A stretch of 64,000 nt of DNA from Teichococcus wenyumeiae (GTDB taxonomy: Bacteria > Pseudomonadota > Alphaproteobacteria > Acetobacterales > Acetobacteraceae), in assembly GCF_003696345.1 (NCBI RefSeq), contig NZ_RFLX01000017.1, forward strand, positions 1-64,000. The letters run 5' to 3'. Made by a program: the position numbers and the translations under genes. Positions 24,772 through 34,755 of this stretch are shown here, one piece after another (position 1 is the first letter of the stretch; the number at the start of each line of letters is the position of its first letter). The notes under the pieces were generated by a model. The model ran no database searches, had not been told where the DNA came from, and was given only the letters and a program-made list of their open reading frames with translations.

Positions 24772-25746
24772 CTAGTCGGGTCGTATCCTGGCAGCAACGA
24801 TCACCGGCTGCCACTTCGCAATCTCCTCCCGCGTCATGGCGGCAAGCTGCTCGGGGGTGCCGCCCGTCGGCTCCACCCCCTGCGCGCGCAGGTTGGCCAG
24901 GGCGGCGGGGTCGGCCAGCAGGGCGTTGGTGGCGCGGTTCAGCCGGGCCACGATGGCGGGCGGCAGTCCCGCCGGGCCGAAGAGCGACCAGCGCCCTTCC
25001 ACCACGAAGTCCTGCACCCCCGCTTCCTGGATCGTCGGCACATCCGGCAGGATGCTGATGCGCTTGCCGGAGGTCACGGCCAGGGCCTTGAGCTTGCCGC
25101 TTTCCAGATGCGGCTTGAGGCCCAGCGGGTGGTAGAACATGGCATCCACCCGGCCGGACAGCAGGTCGGTCACGCCCTGGCTGGCATTGCGGTAGGGCAC
25201 GTGCTGCGTTTCCAGCCCCGCCCGCAGGTTCAGCAGCGCCTGGGAGAGATGCCCCGTGGTGCCATTCCCCGCCGAGGCGAAGGAGAGCGGCCGCGCCTTG
25301 GCCAGCGCCACCAGCTCCATCACCGAACTGGCGGGGAGGGAGGCCGGCACGCCCAGCACCGTCGGCGTGGTGACGAAGGGCGCGATGGGCGTGAAATCCT
25401 TCACCGCATCGAAGCCGAGGTCAGGGAACAGACTGGAATTGATGCCATGCGTCCCGTTGGTGCCCAGCAGCAGCGTGTAGCCATCGCCGGGCGCCTGGGC
25501 CACGGCCTGGGCGCCGACATTGCCGCCCGCCCCGGCGCGGTTCTCCACCACCACCGGCTGCTTCGCCTCCCTGGCCAGGGCCTCGGCCAGGATGCGGCCC
25601 AGCGCATCGGTGGTGGTGCCGGCGGCGAAGGGCACGATGAGGCGGATGGGCCGGTCCGGCCAAGCGGCCTGGGCCCAGCCCCGTCGGGCCAGCAGCGGCG
25701 TGGCGGCGAGTGCGCCCAGAATGGCGCGGCGAGTAGCCTGGGTCAT
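24772..25746 (-). CDS. TTT (Bug-type) periplasmic receptor 4
   Basis: This 324-residue TctC/Bug receptor has a leader (TRRAILGALAATPLLARRGWAQ), then IRLIVPFAAGTTTDALGRIL, PVVVENRAGAGGNVGA and LPDVPTIQEAGV. It lies inside the twelve-gene operon, between the deacetylase-like gene (4-base overlap, ATGA at 25743) and the dioxygenase. The same operon also encodes a complete ABC importer with its own binding protein. The receptor may therefore sense or scavenge a related carboxylate rather than drive uptake itself, since TctAB genes are missing. Confidence 0.92.
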   Translation of the reverse strand: MTQATRRAILGALAATPLLARRGWAQAAWPDRPIRLIVPFAAGTTTDALGRILAEALAREAKQPVVVENRAGAGGNVGAQAVAQAPGDGYTLLLGTNGTHGINSSLFPDLGFDAVKDFTPIAPFVTTPTVLGVPASLPASSVMELVALAKARPLSFASAGNGTTGHLSQALLNLRAGLETQHVPYRNASQGVTDLLSGRVDAMFYHPLGLKPHLESGKLKALAVTSGKRISILPDVPTIQEAGVQDFVVEGRWSLFGPAGLPPAIVARLNRATNALLADPAALANLRAQGVEPTGGTPEQLAAMTREEIAKWQPVIVAARIRPD

Positions 25747-26405
25747 GCGGCAGCCCCCGTGTGAGGCGTGACATAATCCGCGACCGGCCCGGATGGCACG
25801 CCGCGGCGCAGCGGCACGCAGGCCGCCGGAAAGTCCTGGGTGAAGCGGGCGCCCCGGTCGGCCAGGGTGCCGAGGAAGCGGTCCAGGTGCCGCATGGCGC
25901 CATTCGGCAGGTCATGCAGCACCAGCGTCACGGGTTCCGGCCCCAGGCAAAGGTCCAGGGCGCGGTCCACCCAGCCGTCGGGGTCGCGGAAGTCGCCCGG
26001 CACGGCATTCCAGAGCACGCAGGTGAAGCGCCCGCGGAGCAGCAGGTCGAGCGCCGCGCGGCTCAGCAGGTGGTGGCCCAGCGCGCCGCCGCCGCCCTGG
26101 GGCCGGAACAGCCTGTCGGGGTGCGAGAGGGCGCCGATCTCCTCCTGGGTACGGGCAATCTCCGCCTCGGCCACCGCATCCGGCGCGTTGCCCAGCGGCC
26201 CCGCATGGCTCCAGGTGTGGTTGCCGATCCAGTGGCCCTCGGCATGGGCCCGCTCGGCCAGGGCGCGATGCGCCGCCAGCTTGTGGCCCAGCACGAAGAA
26301 GGTGGCGCGCAGGCCCCGCGCGCGCAGCACATCCAGCACGCCCGGCGTCACCTCCGGCTCAGGGCCGTTGTCGAAGGACAAGGTGACGCGGGGCGCGGTG
26401 GTCAT
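25743..26405 (-). CDS. Polysaccharide deacetylase-like (CE4 fold) hydrolase
   Basis: This 220-residue protein has the NodB-homology fold: TLSFDNGPEPEVTPGVLDVL (motif 1, with the usual D-D changed to D-N), GNHTWSH (motif 2, with both metal histidines) and RPQGGGGALG (motif 3 region). It lacks a signal peptide, so it is probably cytoplasmic, unlike cell-wall deacetylases. In an operon for a small aromatic compound it more likely acts as an amidase or cyclic-amide hydrolase, as do PuuE-type allantoinases of the same fold. It starts at the ATG at 26405 and overlaps receptor 4 by four bases. Confidence 0.82.
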   Translation of the reverse strand: MTTAPRVTLSFDNGPEPEVTPGVLDVLRARGLRATFFVLGHKLAAHRALAERAHAEGHWIGNHTWSHAGPLGNAPDAVAEAEIARTQEEIGALSHPDRLFRPQGGGGALGHHLLSRAALDLLLRGRFTCVLWNAVPGDFRDPDGWVDRALDLCLGPEPVTLVLHDLPNGAMRHLDRFLGTLADRGARFTQDFPAACVPLRRGVPSGPVADYVTPHTGAAA

Positions 26406-26442
26406 GACACGCCGTGGCTGACGGGCCGGCGGCGCATGGCCT

Positions 26443-27306
26443 TCAGGCCTCGTCCCGCACGGGGTTGGAGAGGATGCCGATGCCCTCGATCTCGATCTCG
26501 ACGGTGTCGCCATCCTTCATGAAGACCGGCGGCTTGCGGGCATAGCCGACGCCGCTGGGCGTGCCGGTGGCGATCACGTCCCCCGGCTCCAGCGTCATCA
26601 CCTCGGAGAGGATCGCCAGGATACGCGGCACGGTGAAGATCATGTCCGAGGTATGGCTGTCCTGCATCACCTCGCCATTGAGGCGGGAGGTGATGCGGAG
26701 CGCGTTCGGCCCCTGCGGCAATTCATCGGGCGTGACGATCTCGGGGCCGAGGCCGCCGGTGCGGTCGAAGTTCTTGCCCATGGTCCATTGTGCGGATTTG
26801 CGCTGGTAGTCGCGGACCGAGCCCTCGTTCATGCAGGTATAGCCGGCGACGCAGCCCAGGGCCTCGGCCTCCGTCAGGTGCCGTGCGCGCTTGCCGATGA
26901 CGATGGCCAGCTCGGCCTCGTAGTCGAACTTGTCGGACACCTTCGGGCGCAGCAGCGGCTCGCCGGGCGCGGCCAGCGAGGTGGGCCCGCGGAAGAAGAC
27001 CGCCGGGTAATCCGGGATCGGGTTGCCGCCTTCCTTGGCATGCAGCGCGTAGTTCAGGCCGATGCAGATGACCTTGCCGGGGCGCGGCACCACCGGCAGC
27101 AGCGTCAGGCCCTTCAGCGGGCGGCGCGGCGCATTGGCGAGCTTCGCCGCCAGGGCGGGCGCGCCCTCCGGCAGGTTCAGGGCGGCCAGGGCCTCGCTGG
27201 GGTCCTGCGGCAGGCCCGGCACCACATCGGCCAGGGCCACGACATCATCGCCCAGGCGGGCGCCAAGGGCCGCCCGGCCCTCATGCTGGAACGCGATCAG
27301 GCGCAC
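26443..27306 (-). CDS. Fumarylacetoacetate hydrolase (FAH) family protein
   Basis: This 287-residue FAH-fold enzyme would hydrolyse a C-C bond or hydrate or decarboxylate an oxo-acid after ring cleavage. It shows GLNYALHAKEGG, then the metal ligands E130 and E132 in FDYEAELAIVIG. The third ligand position, usually Asp in GYT..ND, is Glu (E161) in GYTCMNEGSVRDYQ. The C-terminal LEPGDVIATGTPSGVG is the typical active-site loop. The GTG at 27306 is chosen for its AAGGAGG site; the longer upstream frame runs into the divergent GntR gene and is not coding. It is the first gene of the twelve-gene operon. Confidence 0.88.
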   Translation of the reverse strand: MRLIAFQHEGRAALGARLGDDVVALADVVPGLPQDPSEALAALNLPEGAPALAAKLANAPRRPLKGLTLLPVVPRPGKVICIGLNYALHAKEGGNPIPDYPAVFFRGPTSLAAPGEPLLRPKVSDKFDYEAELAIVIGKRARHLTEAEALGCVAGYTCMNEGSVRDYQRKSAQWTMGKNFDRTGGLGPEIVTPDELPQGPNALRITSRLNGEVMQDSHTSDMIFTVPRILAILSEVMTLEPGDVIATGTPSGVGYARKPPVFMKDGDTVEIEIEGIGILSNPVRDEA

Positions 27307-27346
27307 GCGCCGTATCCTCCTTGATTCTTGCGGTTGAGGTTTTATC

Positions 27347-27376
27347 GAAAATCCTGCCCGGTCAAGCAGGATTTCC
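27347..27376. promoter_or_regulatory. Long inverted repeat, probable GntR operator and promoter
   Basis: GAAAATCCTGC and GCAGGATTTCC are inverted arms (10 of 11 bases match) around an 8-base spacer. It lies between the FAH gene start (27306) and the GntR start (27423). The spacer holds TTGACC in the minus direction, a usable -35 for the catabolic operon, with an A/T-rich -10 candidate (ATAAAA) about 16 bases later. Confidence 0.6.
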
Positions 27377-27422
27377 GCAAATCCTTGCGCGGCCGAGGCA
27401 CAGGCGCGATGATGCCGCTGCC

Positions 27423-28118
27423 ATGTCCCAGGCGAATCCCCAGCCCGATGCGCGCGACCTGACCCTCGCCACCACCGTCCACCGGCGGCTGAGGGAGGAC
27501 ATCCTCTCCGGCCGCCTGCCGCCGGGGCAGAAGCTGAAGCTGCGGGACCTGGCCGAGAGCTACGGCGCCGGTGCCTCCCCGATGCGGGAGGCACTGTCCA
27601 AGCTGGCGGCCGAAGGGCTGGCGGAGCAGTTGGAGCATCGCGGCTTCCGCGTCGCGGCGGCGGCGCCGGGGCAGTTGGATGGGCTGATCCGCAGCCGCGT
27701 GCTGGCCGAATGCGCGGCGCTGCGGGAATCCATCCGGCGCGGCGATGCCGCCTGGGAGGAAGGGCTGCTGCTGGCCGAGCACCGGCTGCACCGCGTGGCC
27801 CGCTCGCTGGACCCACACCGCTTCGTCACCAATCCCGAGTGGGAAGCCTGCCACCTGCAATTCCACCAGGCGCTGCTGGCAGGCTGCGGCGCGCCGCCGC
27901 TGCTGGCCTTTTGCGACCGGCTGCGGGAGGAAGCGCGGCGCTACCGCGCGCTGTCCAATACCCTGGCCTATCCGGGGCGGGACGTGGCGGCGGAACATGC
28001 CGCCATCGCCCGTGCGACGCTGGAGCGCGATGCCGAGCAGGCCGCCGCCCTGCTGGCGCAGCATTATGAGCGGACCGGCGCCTTTGTCGGCGCCGACCTG
28101 GGCTGCGGCGGCGAATAG
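27423..28118 (+). CDS. GntR family regulator, FCD subfamily
   Basis: This 231-residue regulator has an N-terminal winged helix (TTVHRRLREDILSGRLPPGQ, then LRDLAESYGAGASPMREALS) and a C-terminal FCD effector domain with the metal-binding pattern (D and H residues in ECHLQFHQALLAG and AAEHAAIA). It is divergent from the twelve-gene operon and is its most likely local regulator, binding the inverted repeat at 27347. The ATG at 27423 fits the start of the family; an upstream extension crosses the operator. FCD proteins usually respond to an organic acid from the pathway. Confidence 0.9.
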   Translation: MSQANPQPDARDLTLATTVHRRLREDILSGRLPPGQKLKLRDLAESYGAGASPMREALSKLAAEGLAEQLEHRGFRVAAAAPGQLDGLIRSRVLAECAALRESIRRGDAAWEEGLLLAEHRLHRVARSLDPHRFVTNPEWEACHLQFHQALLAGCGAPPLLAFCDRLREEARRYRALSNTLAYPGRDVAAEHAAIARATLERDAEQAAALLAQHYERTGAFVGADLGCGGE

Positions 28119-28127
28119 CCCGCCGCT

Positions 28128-29372
28128 TCAGCCGGCGCCGTCGTCCTTGCGCCTGCCGCGCAGGCAGAGCAGCGACACGAGGCCCAGCGAGACCAGCCCG
28201 CAGATCGCCGCAAGGATCACCGCCCAGGTGGGGCCGTAGAGATCCGCCAGCACGCCGATCAGCATCTGCCCCACCGGGCCGAGGCCGATGCAGACCGTGA
28301 CGAGGCCCATCTGCCGCGAACGCTGGCTGGCCGGCACGGCGGTCAGCACCAGCGTGGTCTGCATGTTGCTGAACAGCGCCAGACCCAGCCCGCCGCCGAC
28401 CAGCAGGCCGCAGGCCAGGGCGTAGCTCGGCATCAGCGGCATGGCGATCAGGGTCAGCAGGAAGAACAGGGAGCCCGCGATCATCAGCGTGCGCAGATAG
28501 GCCTTCGGCGCCCGGCTGGTCAGCAGCAGCCCGCCGAGCAGCCCGCCCAACGGCTCCCCCGCCGCCAGGAAGCCCACCAGCGCATCCGGCGCGGCGAAGA
28601 CCGTGCGGGCCAGCGGCGCCACCAGCGCGACATAGGAGAAGGCGAAGAAGTTCATGGTCGCCGTGACGCCCAGCACCGTCAGCACGGCCGGCTGCCGCAG
28701 CGCGAAGGCGAAGCTCTCGGCCAGGTCGCCGGGAATGCGGGAAAGCTCCAGGCGCCGCATTTCCTGCGCATACTGGATGCCCGGCACCATCAGCGCCGCG
28801 ATGAGGTAGCAGGCGGCCGAGATGGCGAAGGCGCCGGAAAGGCCGAACCAGGCGAAGAGCGCGCCGCCCGCCAGCGGCCCGACCATGCGGGCGGAGGCAT
28901 TGGTCAGGCTGTCCAGCGCCACGGCCTGGGAAACAAGGCCGGTGCCGGCGGATTCCCCCACCATGCGCCGCCGCGCCGACATCTCGGTGGCCCAGACGCA
29001 GCCGCTGAGAAAGGCCGCCACGGCGATATGCCAGGGCTGCACCCAGCCCAGCAGGTCCAGCAGGCAGATGGACAGGGCGGCCGCGAAGCACAGCAGCATG
29101 CCGCCGAGCAGGATGCGCTTGCGGTTGATCGCCTCGCAGACCACGCCGGCGATGGCGCCCAGGAAGAGCATGGGCAGGCTGCGCGCCGCCGAGACAAAGG
29201 CCACCGCCATGCCGGAGCCGGTGGCCTCGTAGGTGAAGAGCGCGGCGGCCAGCATCTCGACCCAGCGCATGGCATTCGCGAGTCCGCCAAGCGCCCAGAG
29301 CCGCCTGAAGGCACGCGATCTGAGCAAGCTGCGCACGCCCTGCGGCGCGCGCGATTCCGGAAGCGTTTCCAT
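28128..29372 (-). CDS. MFS transporter, EntS-like exporter family
   Basis: This 414-residue protein has about twelve hydrophobic segments and the loop INRKRILLGGM after helix 2, as in the MFS_3 group that includes enterobactin exporters. It is probably an efflux protein for a small organic molecule. It is convergent with the GntR gene (9 bases apart) and lies 68 bases past the PfkB gene end in the same direction. I use the ATG at 29372; an in-frame GTG at 29399 is the alternative. Nothing nearby states the substrate. Confidence 0.85.
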   Translation of the reverse strand: METLPESRAPQGVRSLLRSRAFRRLWALGGLANAMRWVEMLAAALFTYEATGSGMAVAFVSAARSLPMLFLGAIAGVVCEAINRKRILLGGMLLCFAAALSICLLDLLGWVQPWHIAVAAFLSGCVWATEMSARRRMVGESAGTGLVSQAVALDSLTNASARMVGPLAGGALFAWFGLSGAFAISAACYLIAALMVPGIQYAQEMRRLELSRIPGDLAESFAFALRQPAVLTVLGVTATMNFFAFSYVALVAPLARTVFAAPDALVGFLAAGEPLGGLLGGLLLTSRAPKAYLRTLMIAGSLFFLLTLIAMPLMPSYALACGLLVGGGLGLALFSNMQTTLVLTAVPASQRSRQMGLVTVCIGLGPVGQMLIGVLADLYGPTWAVILAAICGLVSLGLVSLLCLRGRRKDDGAG

Positions 29373-29440
29373 CCCACCCGTGAGTGAGCACCTTCCCACC
29401 GCCCTGGCAACTGCCCAGGCCTGGCCTTTCGGCCATGGCT

Positions 29441-30397
29441 TCAGGGTGCCGGGCGCAGCGCGGCCTCCAGCTCGGCCTGACCGGGCATGTCGGCGCCGCG
29501 CCGGGTGCAGGTGAGGGCGGCGGCCAGGGTGGCGTAGCGCAGCACATCCTCCAGCGCCGCGCTGTCCAGCGCGAAGACCGCGGCGCGGCTGAGCTGGCCG
29601 CGCGCCTGCAGCCGGGCCAGCAGGGCGGCGTGGAAGCTGTCGCCCGCGCCCACGGTGTCGGCCACCGCCACAGGCTGGCCCATCTGCCGCAGGCTGCCGC
29701 CGGCATGGAAGGCAATGGCGCCCTTCTCCCCCAGCGTCACCACCACCAGCCCGACACCGAGGCCGAGCCAGTGCCGCGCCTGCACCGCCGGGTCGGCCTC
29801 CGGCCCATAGGCGATGTGCAGGTCCTCGATGCTGAGCTTGATGATGCTGGCGCTGCGGGCGAAGCGCTCGAACCGCTCCCGCCAGCGGGCGAGGTCGCCC
29901 ACCAGGGCGGGGCGCAGGTTGGGGTCCAGGCTGACCACCCGCGCGGCCCCTTCGCGTTCCGCCAGCGCCAGCAGCGTGCCGCCGGAAGGCTCCACCGCCA
30001 TGGCATAGGAACCGATGGCCAGCGCCGTGACGCCGGTCGGCAGTTGCCGCGGCAGGTCGGCGGGCAGCAGGTCGCGCTCGGCGCAGTCATGGGCATGGAA
30101 GGTATAGGCCGGGTGGCCTGCCGTATCGGGCGAGACCACCACCAGCGGCGTCGGCCGCGCGCTGTGCTTCACCAGGGTGGTATCCACCCCGTCGGCCCGC
30201 AGCCGCGCTTCCAGGAAGCGGCCGAAGCCATCGGTGGAGAGGCCGCCCAGATAGCCCGCCGGCGCCCCCAGCCGCGCCAGCCCCACCGCCAGGTTGAAGG
30301 GGGAGCCGCCGGCCACGGCACTGGCCGGCAGGCTGCCGCCGGTGCCGGTGGCATCGACGAAGAGGTCGATCAGCGCCTCGCCGCAGACCAGGATCAT
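29441..30397 (-). CDS. PfkB family sugar kinase, fructokinase-like
   Basis: This 318-residue kinase phosphorylates a sugar with ATP. It begins ILVCGEALIDLFVD and has AGGSPFNLAVGLARLG, the first PfkB signature, and ADTVGAGDSFHAALLARL with the catalytic Asp in GAGD. It is six bases after the ABC ATPase gene of the polyol operon. Mannitol dehydrogenase of the same operon would make fructose from mannitol, so fructose is the natural substrate; that is inference from context. Confidence 0.88.
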   Translation of the reverse strand: MILVCGEALIDLFVDATGTGGSLPASAVAGGSPFNLAVGLARLGAPAGYLGGLSTDGFGRFLEARLRADGVDTTLVKHSARPTPLVVVSPDTAGHPAYTFHAHDCAERDLLPADLPRQLPTGVTALAIGSYAMAVEPSGGTLLALAEREGAARVVSLDPNLRPALVGDLARWRERFERFARSASIIKLSIEDLHIAYGPEADPAVQARHWLGLGVGLVVVTLGEKGAIAFHAGGSLRQMGQPVAVADTVGAGDSFHAALLARLQARGQLSRAAVFALDSAALEDVLRYATLAAALTCTRRGADMPGQAELEAALRPAP

Positions 30398-30402
30398 GGG
30401 GC

Positions 30403-31506
<1,104 letters not shown>

Positions 31507-31518
31507 GGGGCTTTCTCC

Positions 31519-32340
31519 CTACTTCACGGCGCCGAAGGTCAGGCCGCGCACCAGCTGGCGCTGGCAGAACCAGCCGAAAACGAGAATCGGGGCCACCGCC
31601 ATGGTGGAGGCCGCTGAGAGCTTGGCGAAGAACAGCCCCTGGGGGGAGGAGAAGGAGGCGATGAAGGTGGTCAGCGGCGCCGCCGCCGCCGTGGTGAGGT
31701 TGAGGCTCCAGAAGGCCTCGTTCCAGCACAGGATCAGCGACAGCAGCCCGGTGGAGGCGATGCCCGGCAGGGTCAGCGGCAGCAGCAGGTGCCAGAACTC
31801 GGCGCCGGTGCGCGCGCCGTCCATGCGCCCGGCCTCCAGGATCTCCCCCGGCACCTCCTTGAAGAAGGTGAAGAGCATCCAGACCACGATGGGCAGGTTC
31901 ATCAGCCCGTAGATGACGGCGAGGCCGGTGCGGCTGTCCAGCAGCCCCAGGGCGCGGAACAGCAGGTAGATGGGCACCAGCACGCCCACCGGCGGCAGCA
32001 TCTTGGTGGAGAGCATCCAGAGCAGCGTGCCGCGCGTGCGTGGCGTCGGGTGGAAGGCCATCACATAGGCGGCGGGAATGCCCAGCGCCAGCGCCAGCAC
32101 CGTGCCGCCCACCGAGATGGCGATGCTGTTGAAGGCGAAATGCAGGTAGTCGGCGCGCGCCAGCACCTCGGCATAGCTGTCCAGCACAGGCGTGAAGGCA
32201 ATCTGCGGCGGGGTGGCGATGGCGCCCACCTCGGTCTTCAGGCTGGTCAGGGCCATCCAGAGGATGGGGAAGAACAACAGCAGCGCCACCCCCCAGCCGA
32301 GCAGCGTGACCAGCAGGCGTTGCAGCAGGGTCTGGCGCAT
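31519..32340 (-). CDS. Polyol/sugar ABC transporter permease 2 (MalG type)
   Basis: This 273-residue inner-membrane protein has six hydrophobic segments and the EAA loop EAGRMDGARTGAEFWHLLLP that contacts the ATPase. Its N-terminus (LLQRLLVTLLGWGVALLLFF) is the first membrane helix. The ATG at 32340 is five bases after the end of permease 1. It pairs with permease 1 for import of sorbitol, mannitol or a similar polyol. Confidence 0.92.
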   Translation of the reverse strand: MRQTLLQRLLVTLLGWGVALLLFFPILWMALTSLKTEVGAIATPPQIAFTPVLDSYAEVLARADYLHFAFNSIAISVGGTVLALALGIPAAYVMAFHPTPRTRGTLLWMLSTKMLPPVGVLVPIYLLFRALGLLDSRTGLAVIYGLMNLPIVVWMLFTFFKEVPGEILEAGRMDGARTGAEFWHLLLPLTLPGIASTGLLSLILCWNEAFWSLNLTTAAAAPLTTFIASFSSPQGLFFAKLSAASTMAVAPILVFGWFCQRQLVRGLTFGAVK

Positions 32341-32345
32341 GGCGG

Positions 32346-33254
32346 CTATACCTCCAGCCGGCGGGCGATGGAGCGGACCAGGAAGAAGGCGACGATATTG
32401 GCCAGGACGATGGCCACCACGCCGCCGGCCGAGCCGCCGCCCACGTCGAATTGCAGCAGCGCGCGGGCATAGATCAGGAAGGCGAGGTTGGTGGTGGCAT
32501 TGCCGGGGCCGCCGGAGGTGGTGACGAAGATCTCCGCGAAGACCGTCAGCAGGAAGATGGTCTCCATCATCACCACCACGCTGATGGCACGGCCGAGATG
32601 TGGCAGGATGATGAAGAAGAAGCGCGCGATGGGCCCGGCGCCATCCATCCGCGCCGCCTCCTTCTGCTCGCCGTCCAGGGACTGGATGGCGGTCAGCAGG
32701 ATCAGCAGCGCGAAGGGCAGCCATTGCCAGGCGACAATGACGATGACGGAGAACATCGGGTAATCGGCGAACCAATCCACCGCCGGCATCCCCAGCGCAT
32801 GCGCCAGTGCGCCCAGCACGCCGTAGATCGGGTGCATCATCAGGTTCTTCCACACCAGCGCGCTGACGGTCGGCATGACGAAGAAGGGCGAGATGGCCAG
32901 TACCCGCGCGATGCCGCTGCCGAGGAAGGGCTGGTCGAACAACACCGCCAGCAGCGTGCCCAGCCCCACCGTGATAACCAGCACCGAGCCCACCAGCACC
33001 AGCGTATTAACCAGCGAGGCCCAGAAGTCCGGGTCGGTGACAAGAAACTCGTAATTCTCCAGCCCCGCGAAGCCGGTGACGGTGGGGTTCAGCAGGTTGT
33101 AGCGCTGGAAGGAGAACCACAGGGTCATCACCAGCGGCACGATCATCCAGAGCAGCAGCACGCCCACCGCCGGCGTCATCAGCAGCCAGCGCCGCTGGGC
33201 CGGCGCGGCGGGTTCCTCAAGGGCCTGGCTGGCCGGGGCGGTGACGGAGGACAT
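32346..33254 (-). CDS. Polyol/sugar ABC transporter permease 1 (MalF type)
   Basis: This 302-residue permease has a cytoplasmic N-terminal stretch rich in Pro and Ala, six membrane segments, and the EAA loop KEAARMDGAGPIARFFFIIL. The ATG at 33254 gives the usual N-terminal length; the longer frame runs into the binding-protein gene region. It lies 31 bases after the binding-protein gene. Confidence 0.92.
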   Translation of the reverse strand: MSSVTAPASQALEEPAAPAQRRWLLMTPAVGVLLLWMIVPLVMTLWFSFQRYNLLNPTVTGFAGLENYEFLVTDPDFWASLVNTLVLVGSVLVITVGLGTLLAVLFDQPFLGSGIARVLAISPFFVMPTVSALVWKNLMMHPIYGVLGALAHALGMPAVDWFADYPMFSVIVIVAWQWLPFALLILLTAIQSLDGEQKEAARMDGAGPIARFFFIILPHLGRAISVVVMMETIFLLTVFAEIFVTTSGGPGNATTNLAFLIYARALLQFDVGGGSAGGVVAIVLANIVAFFLVRSIARRLEV

Positions 33255-33285
33255 GGGGCTGCTCCGCGTGGCTGTCTCGCGGCGC

Positions 33286-34605
33286 CTATTTCGGATACCC
33301 CGCCTGCCGCATGGTCCGCTCGGTCGCGGATTGCGCGCTGCGCAGGGCATTCTCGACGCTGGTGCCGGTCAGCGTGCTGGCGATGGTCTGGCCAACCTGC
33401 GTGCCGATGCCCTGGAATTCCGGGATGGCGACGAATTGCGCGCCGGTATAGGGGCGCGGCTCCCGCGTCGGGCCGCCCGGGTTGGCGCTCATGATCGCCT
33501 GCTGCACGAAGCCGGCGAAGGGCGCGACCTTCTTGTAGTCGGGGTTGTCATAGGTCGACTGCCGCGTGCCCGGCGGCACCGCCACCCAGCCATTCTCCTG
33601 CGCCACCAGCTTGATGTAATCCTTGGAGGTGGCCCAGGTGATGAAGCTGCGCGCGGCCTCCTGCTGCTTCGAGGATGCCGGGATGGCCAGATTCCAGCTC
33701 CAGAGCCAGGTCGGGCCGCCGGCATAGCTGCCGGTGGGGATGGGCGCGAAGCCGACACGCTCCGCGATCTGCGACTGCTTGGCATCATACAGCAGGCCGG
33801 CGGCCACGGTGCTGTCGATCCAGAAGCCGCAGCGGCCGCCGGCCATCAGCGCCAGGTTCTCGTTGAAGCCGTTGGAGGTGGCGCCGGGCGGGCCGAACTG
33901 GCGCAGGGATTCGCTGTACCAGGTGACGGCGTCGCGCCACTGCGGCGTGTTGATGGTGGGGCGCCATTCCTTGTCGAACCACTGGCCGCCGAAGGCTGTG
34001 ACCAGCGGCGTGACGAAGGCCATGTTCTCGCCCCAGCCGGGCTTGCCGCGCAGGCAGAGGCCATAGGTCTGGCTGCCCTTGTCCGTGACCTTCTCCGCCA
34101 TCTCCCGCAGCTGCGCATAGGTCGGCTTCTCCGGCATGGTGATGCCGGCCTTCTGCAGCAGGTCCGTGCGGTAATAGGTCATCGCGCTTTCGGCGTAGAA
34201 GGGCAGGGCGTAGAGCTTGCCCTGGTCGCTGATGGCCTCCCGCACCGGCGCCAGCAGGTCGTTGACATCGTAGTCCGCCGGCAGGTTCTCCAGCGCCGAA
34301 AGCCAGCCCTGCTTGGCCCAGATGGGCACTTCGTAATTTCCGATGGTCAGGATGTCGAACTGCCCGGCGCGCGTCGCGATGTCGGTGGTGACGCGCTGGC
34401 GCAGCACATTCTCCTCCAGCACCACCCAGCGGAGGCGGATATTGGCATTCTGCTGCTCGAAGCGGCTGGAGAGCCGTTGCATCACCACCATGTCCGCATT
34501 GTTCACGGTGGCGACTGTCAGGATGGTCTGGGACTGACCCGGCGCCGTGGCGGCCAGCGTCAGCCCGAGGGCCGTGGACAGGACAGCGAGGCAGCGCCTG
34601 ATCAT
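33286..34605 (-). CDS. Polyol/sugar ABC transporter substrate-binding protein (SmoE type)
   Basis: This 439-residue periplasmic protein has a cleavable signal peptide (MIRRCLAVLSTALGLTLAAT) and the type II fold with DILTIGNYEVPIWAKQGWLS and YALPFYAESAMTYYRTDLL. The segments resemble sorbitol/mannitol-binding proteins of alphaproteobacteria. It is the first importer gene, 150 bases downstream of mannitol dehydrogenase, and the gap may hold a second promoter or a processing site. Mannitol, sorbitol or arabitol is the likely ligand. Confidence 0.9.
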   Translation of the reverse strand: MIRRCLAVLSTALGLTLAATAPGQSQTILTVATVNNADMVVMQRLSSRFEQQNANIRLRWVVLEENVLRQRVTTDIATRAGQFDILTIGNYEVPIWAKQGWLSALENLPADYDVNDLLAPVREAISDQGKLYALPFYAESAMTYYRTDLLQKAGITMPEKPTYAQLREMAEKVTDKGSQTYGLCLRGKPGWGENMAFVTPLVTAFGGQWFDKEWRPTINTPQWRDAVTWYSESLRQFGPPGATSNGFNENLALMAGGRCGFWIDSTVAAGLLYDAKQSQIAERVGFAPIPTGSYAGGPTWLWSWNLAIPASSKQQEAARSFITWATSKDYIKLVAQENGWVAVPPGTRQSTYDNPDYKKVAPFAGFVQQAIMSANPGGPTREPRPYTGAQFVAIPEFQGIGTQVGQTIASTLTGTSVENALRSAQSATERTMRQAGYPK

Positions 34606-34755
34606 CGATCCATCCTCCCGCTGCCGCCCGTGCCGCTCTTGCGGCGGCACTCCTGACGGCAACCCGGCCTCAACTCTGGCGCCTCGCGCTTCGCCAGGTC
34701 AAGAATCTTGCACGGCAGGCCTGGCTCTTCGCAAGCACATGATCGGGAAGCCGCC

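Noticed and set aside
27307-27816. Long N-terminal extension of the FAH gene
   Set aside because: It runs through the inverted repeat, the promoter and the divergent GntR gene; the GTG at 27306 has a strong ribosome site.
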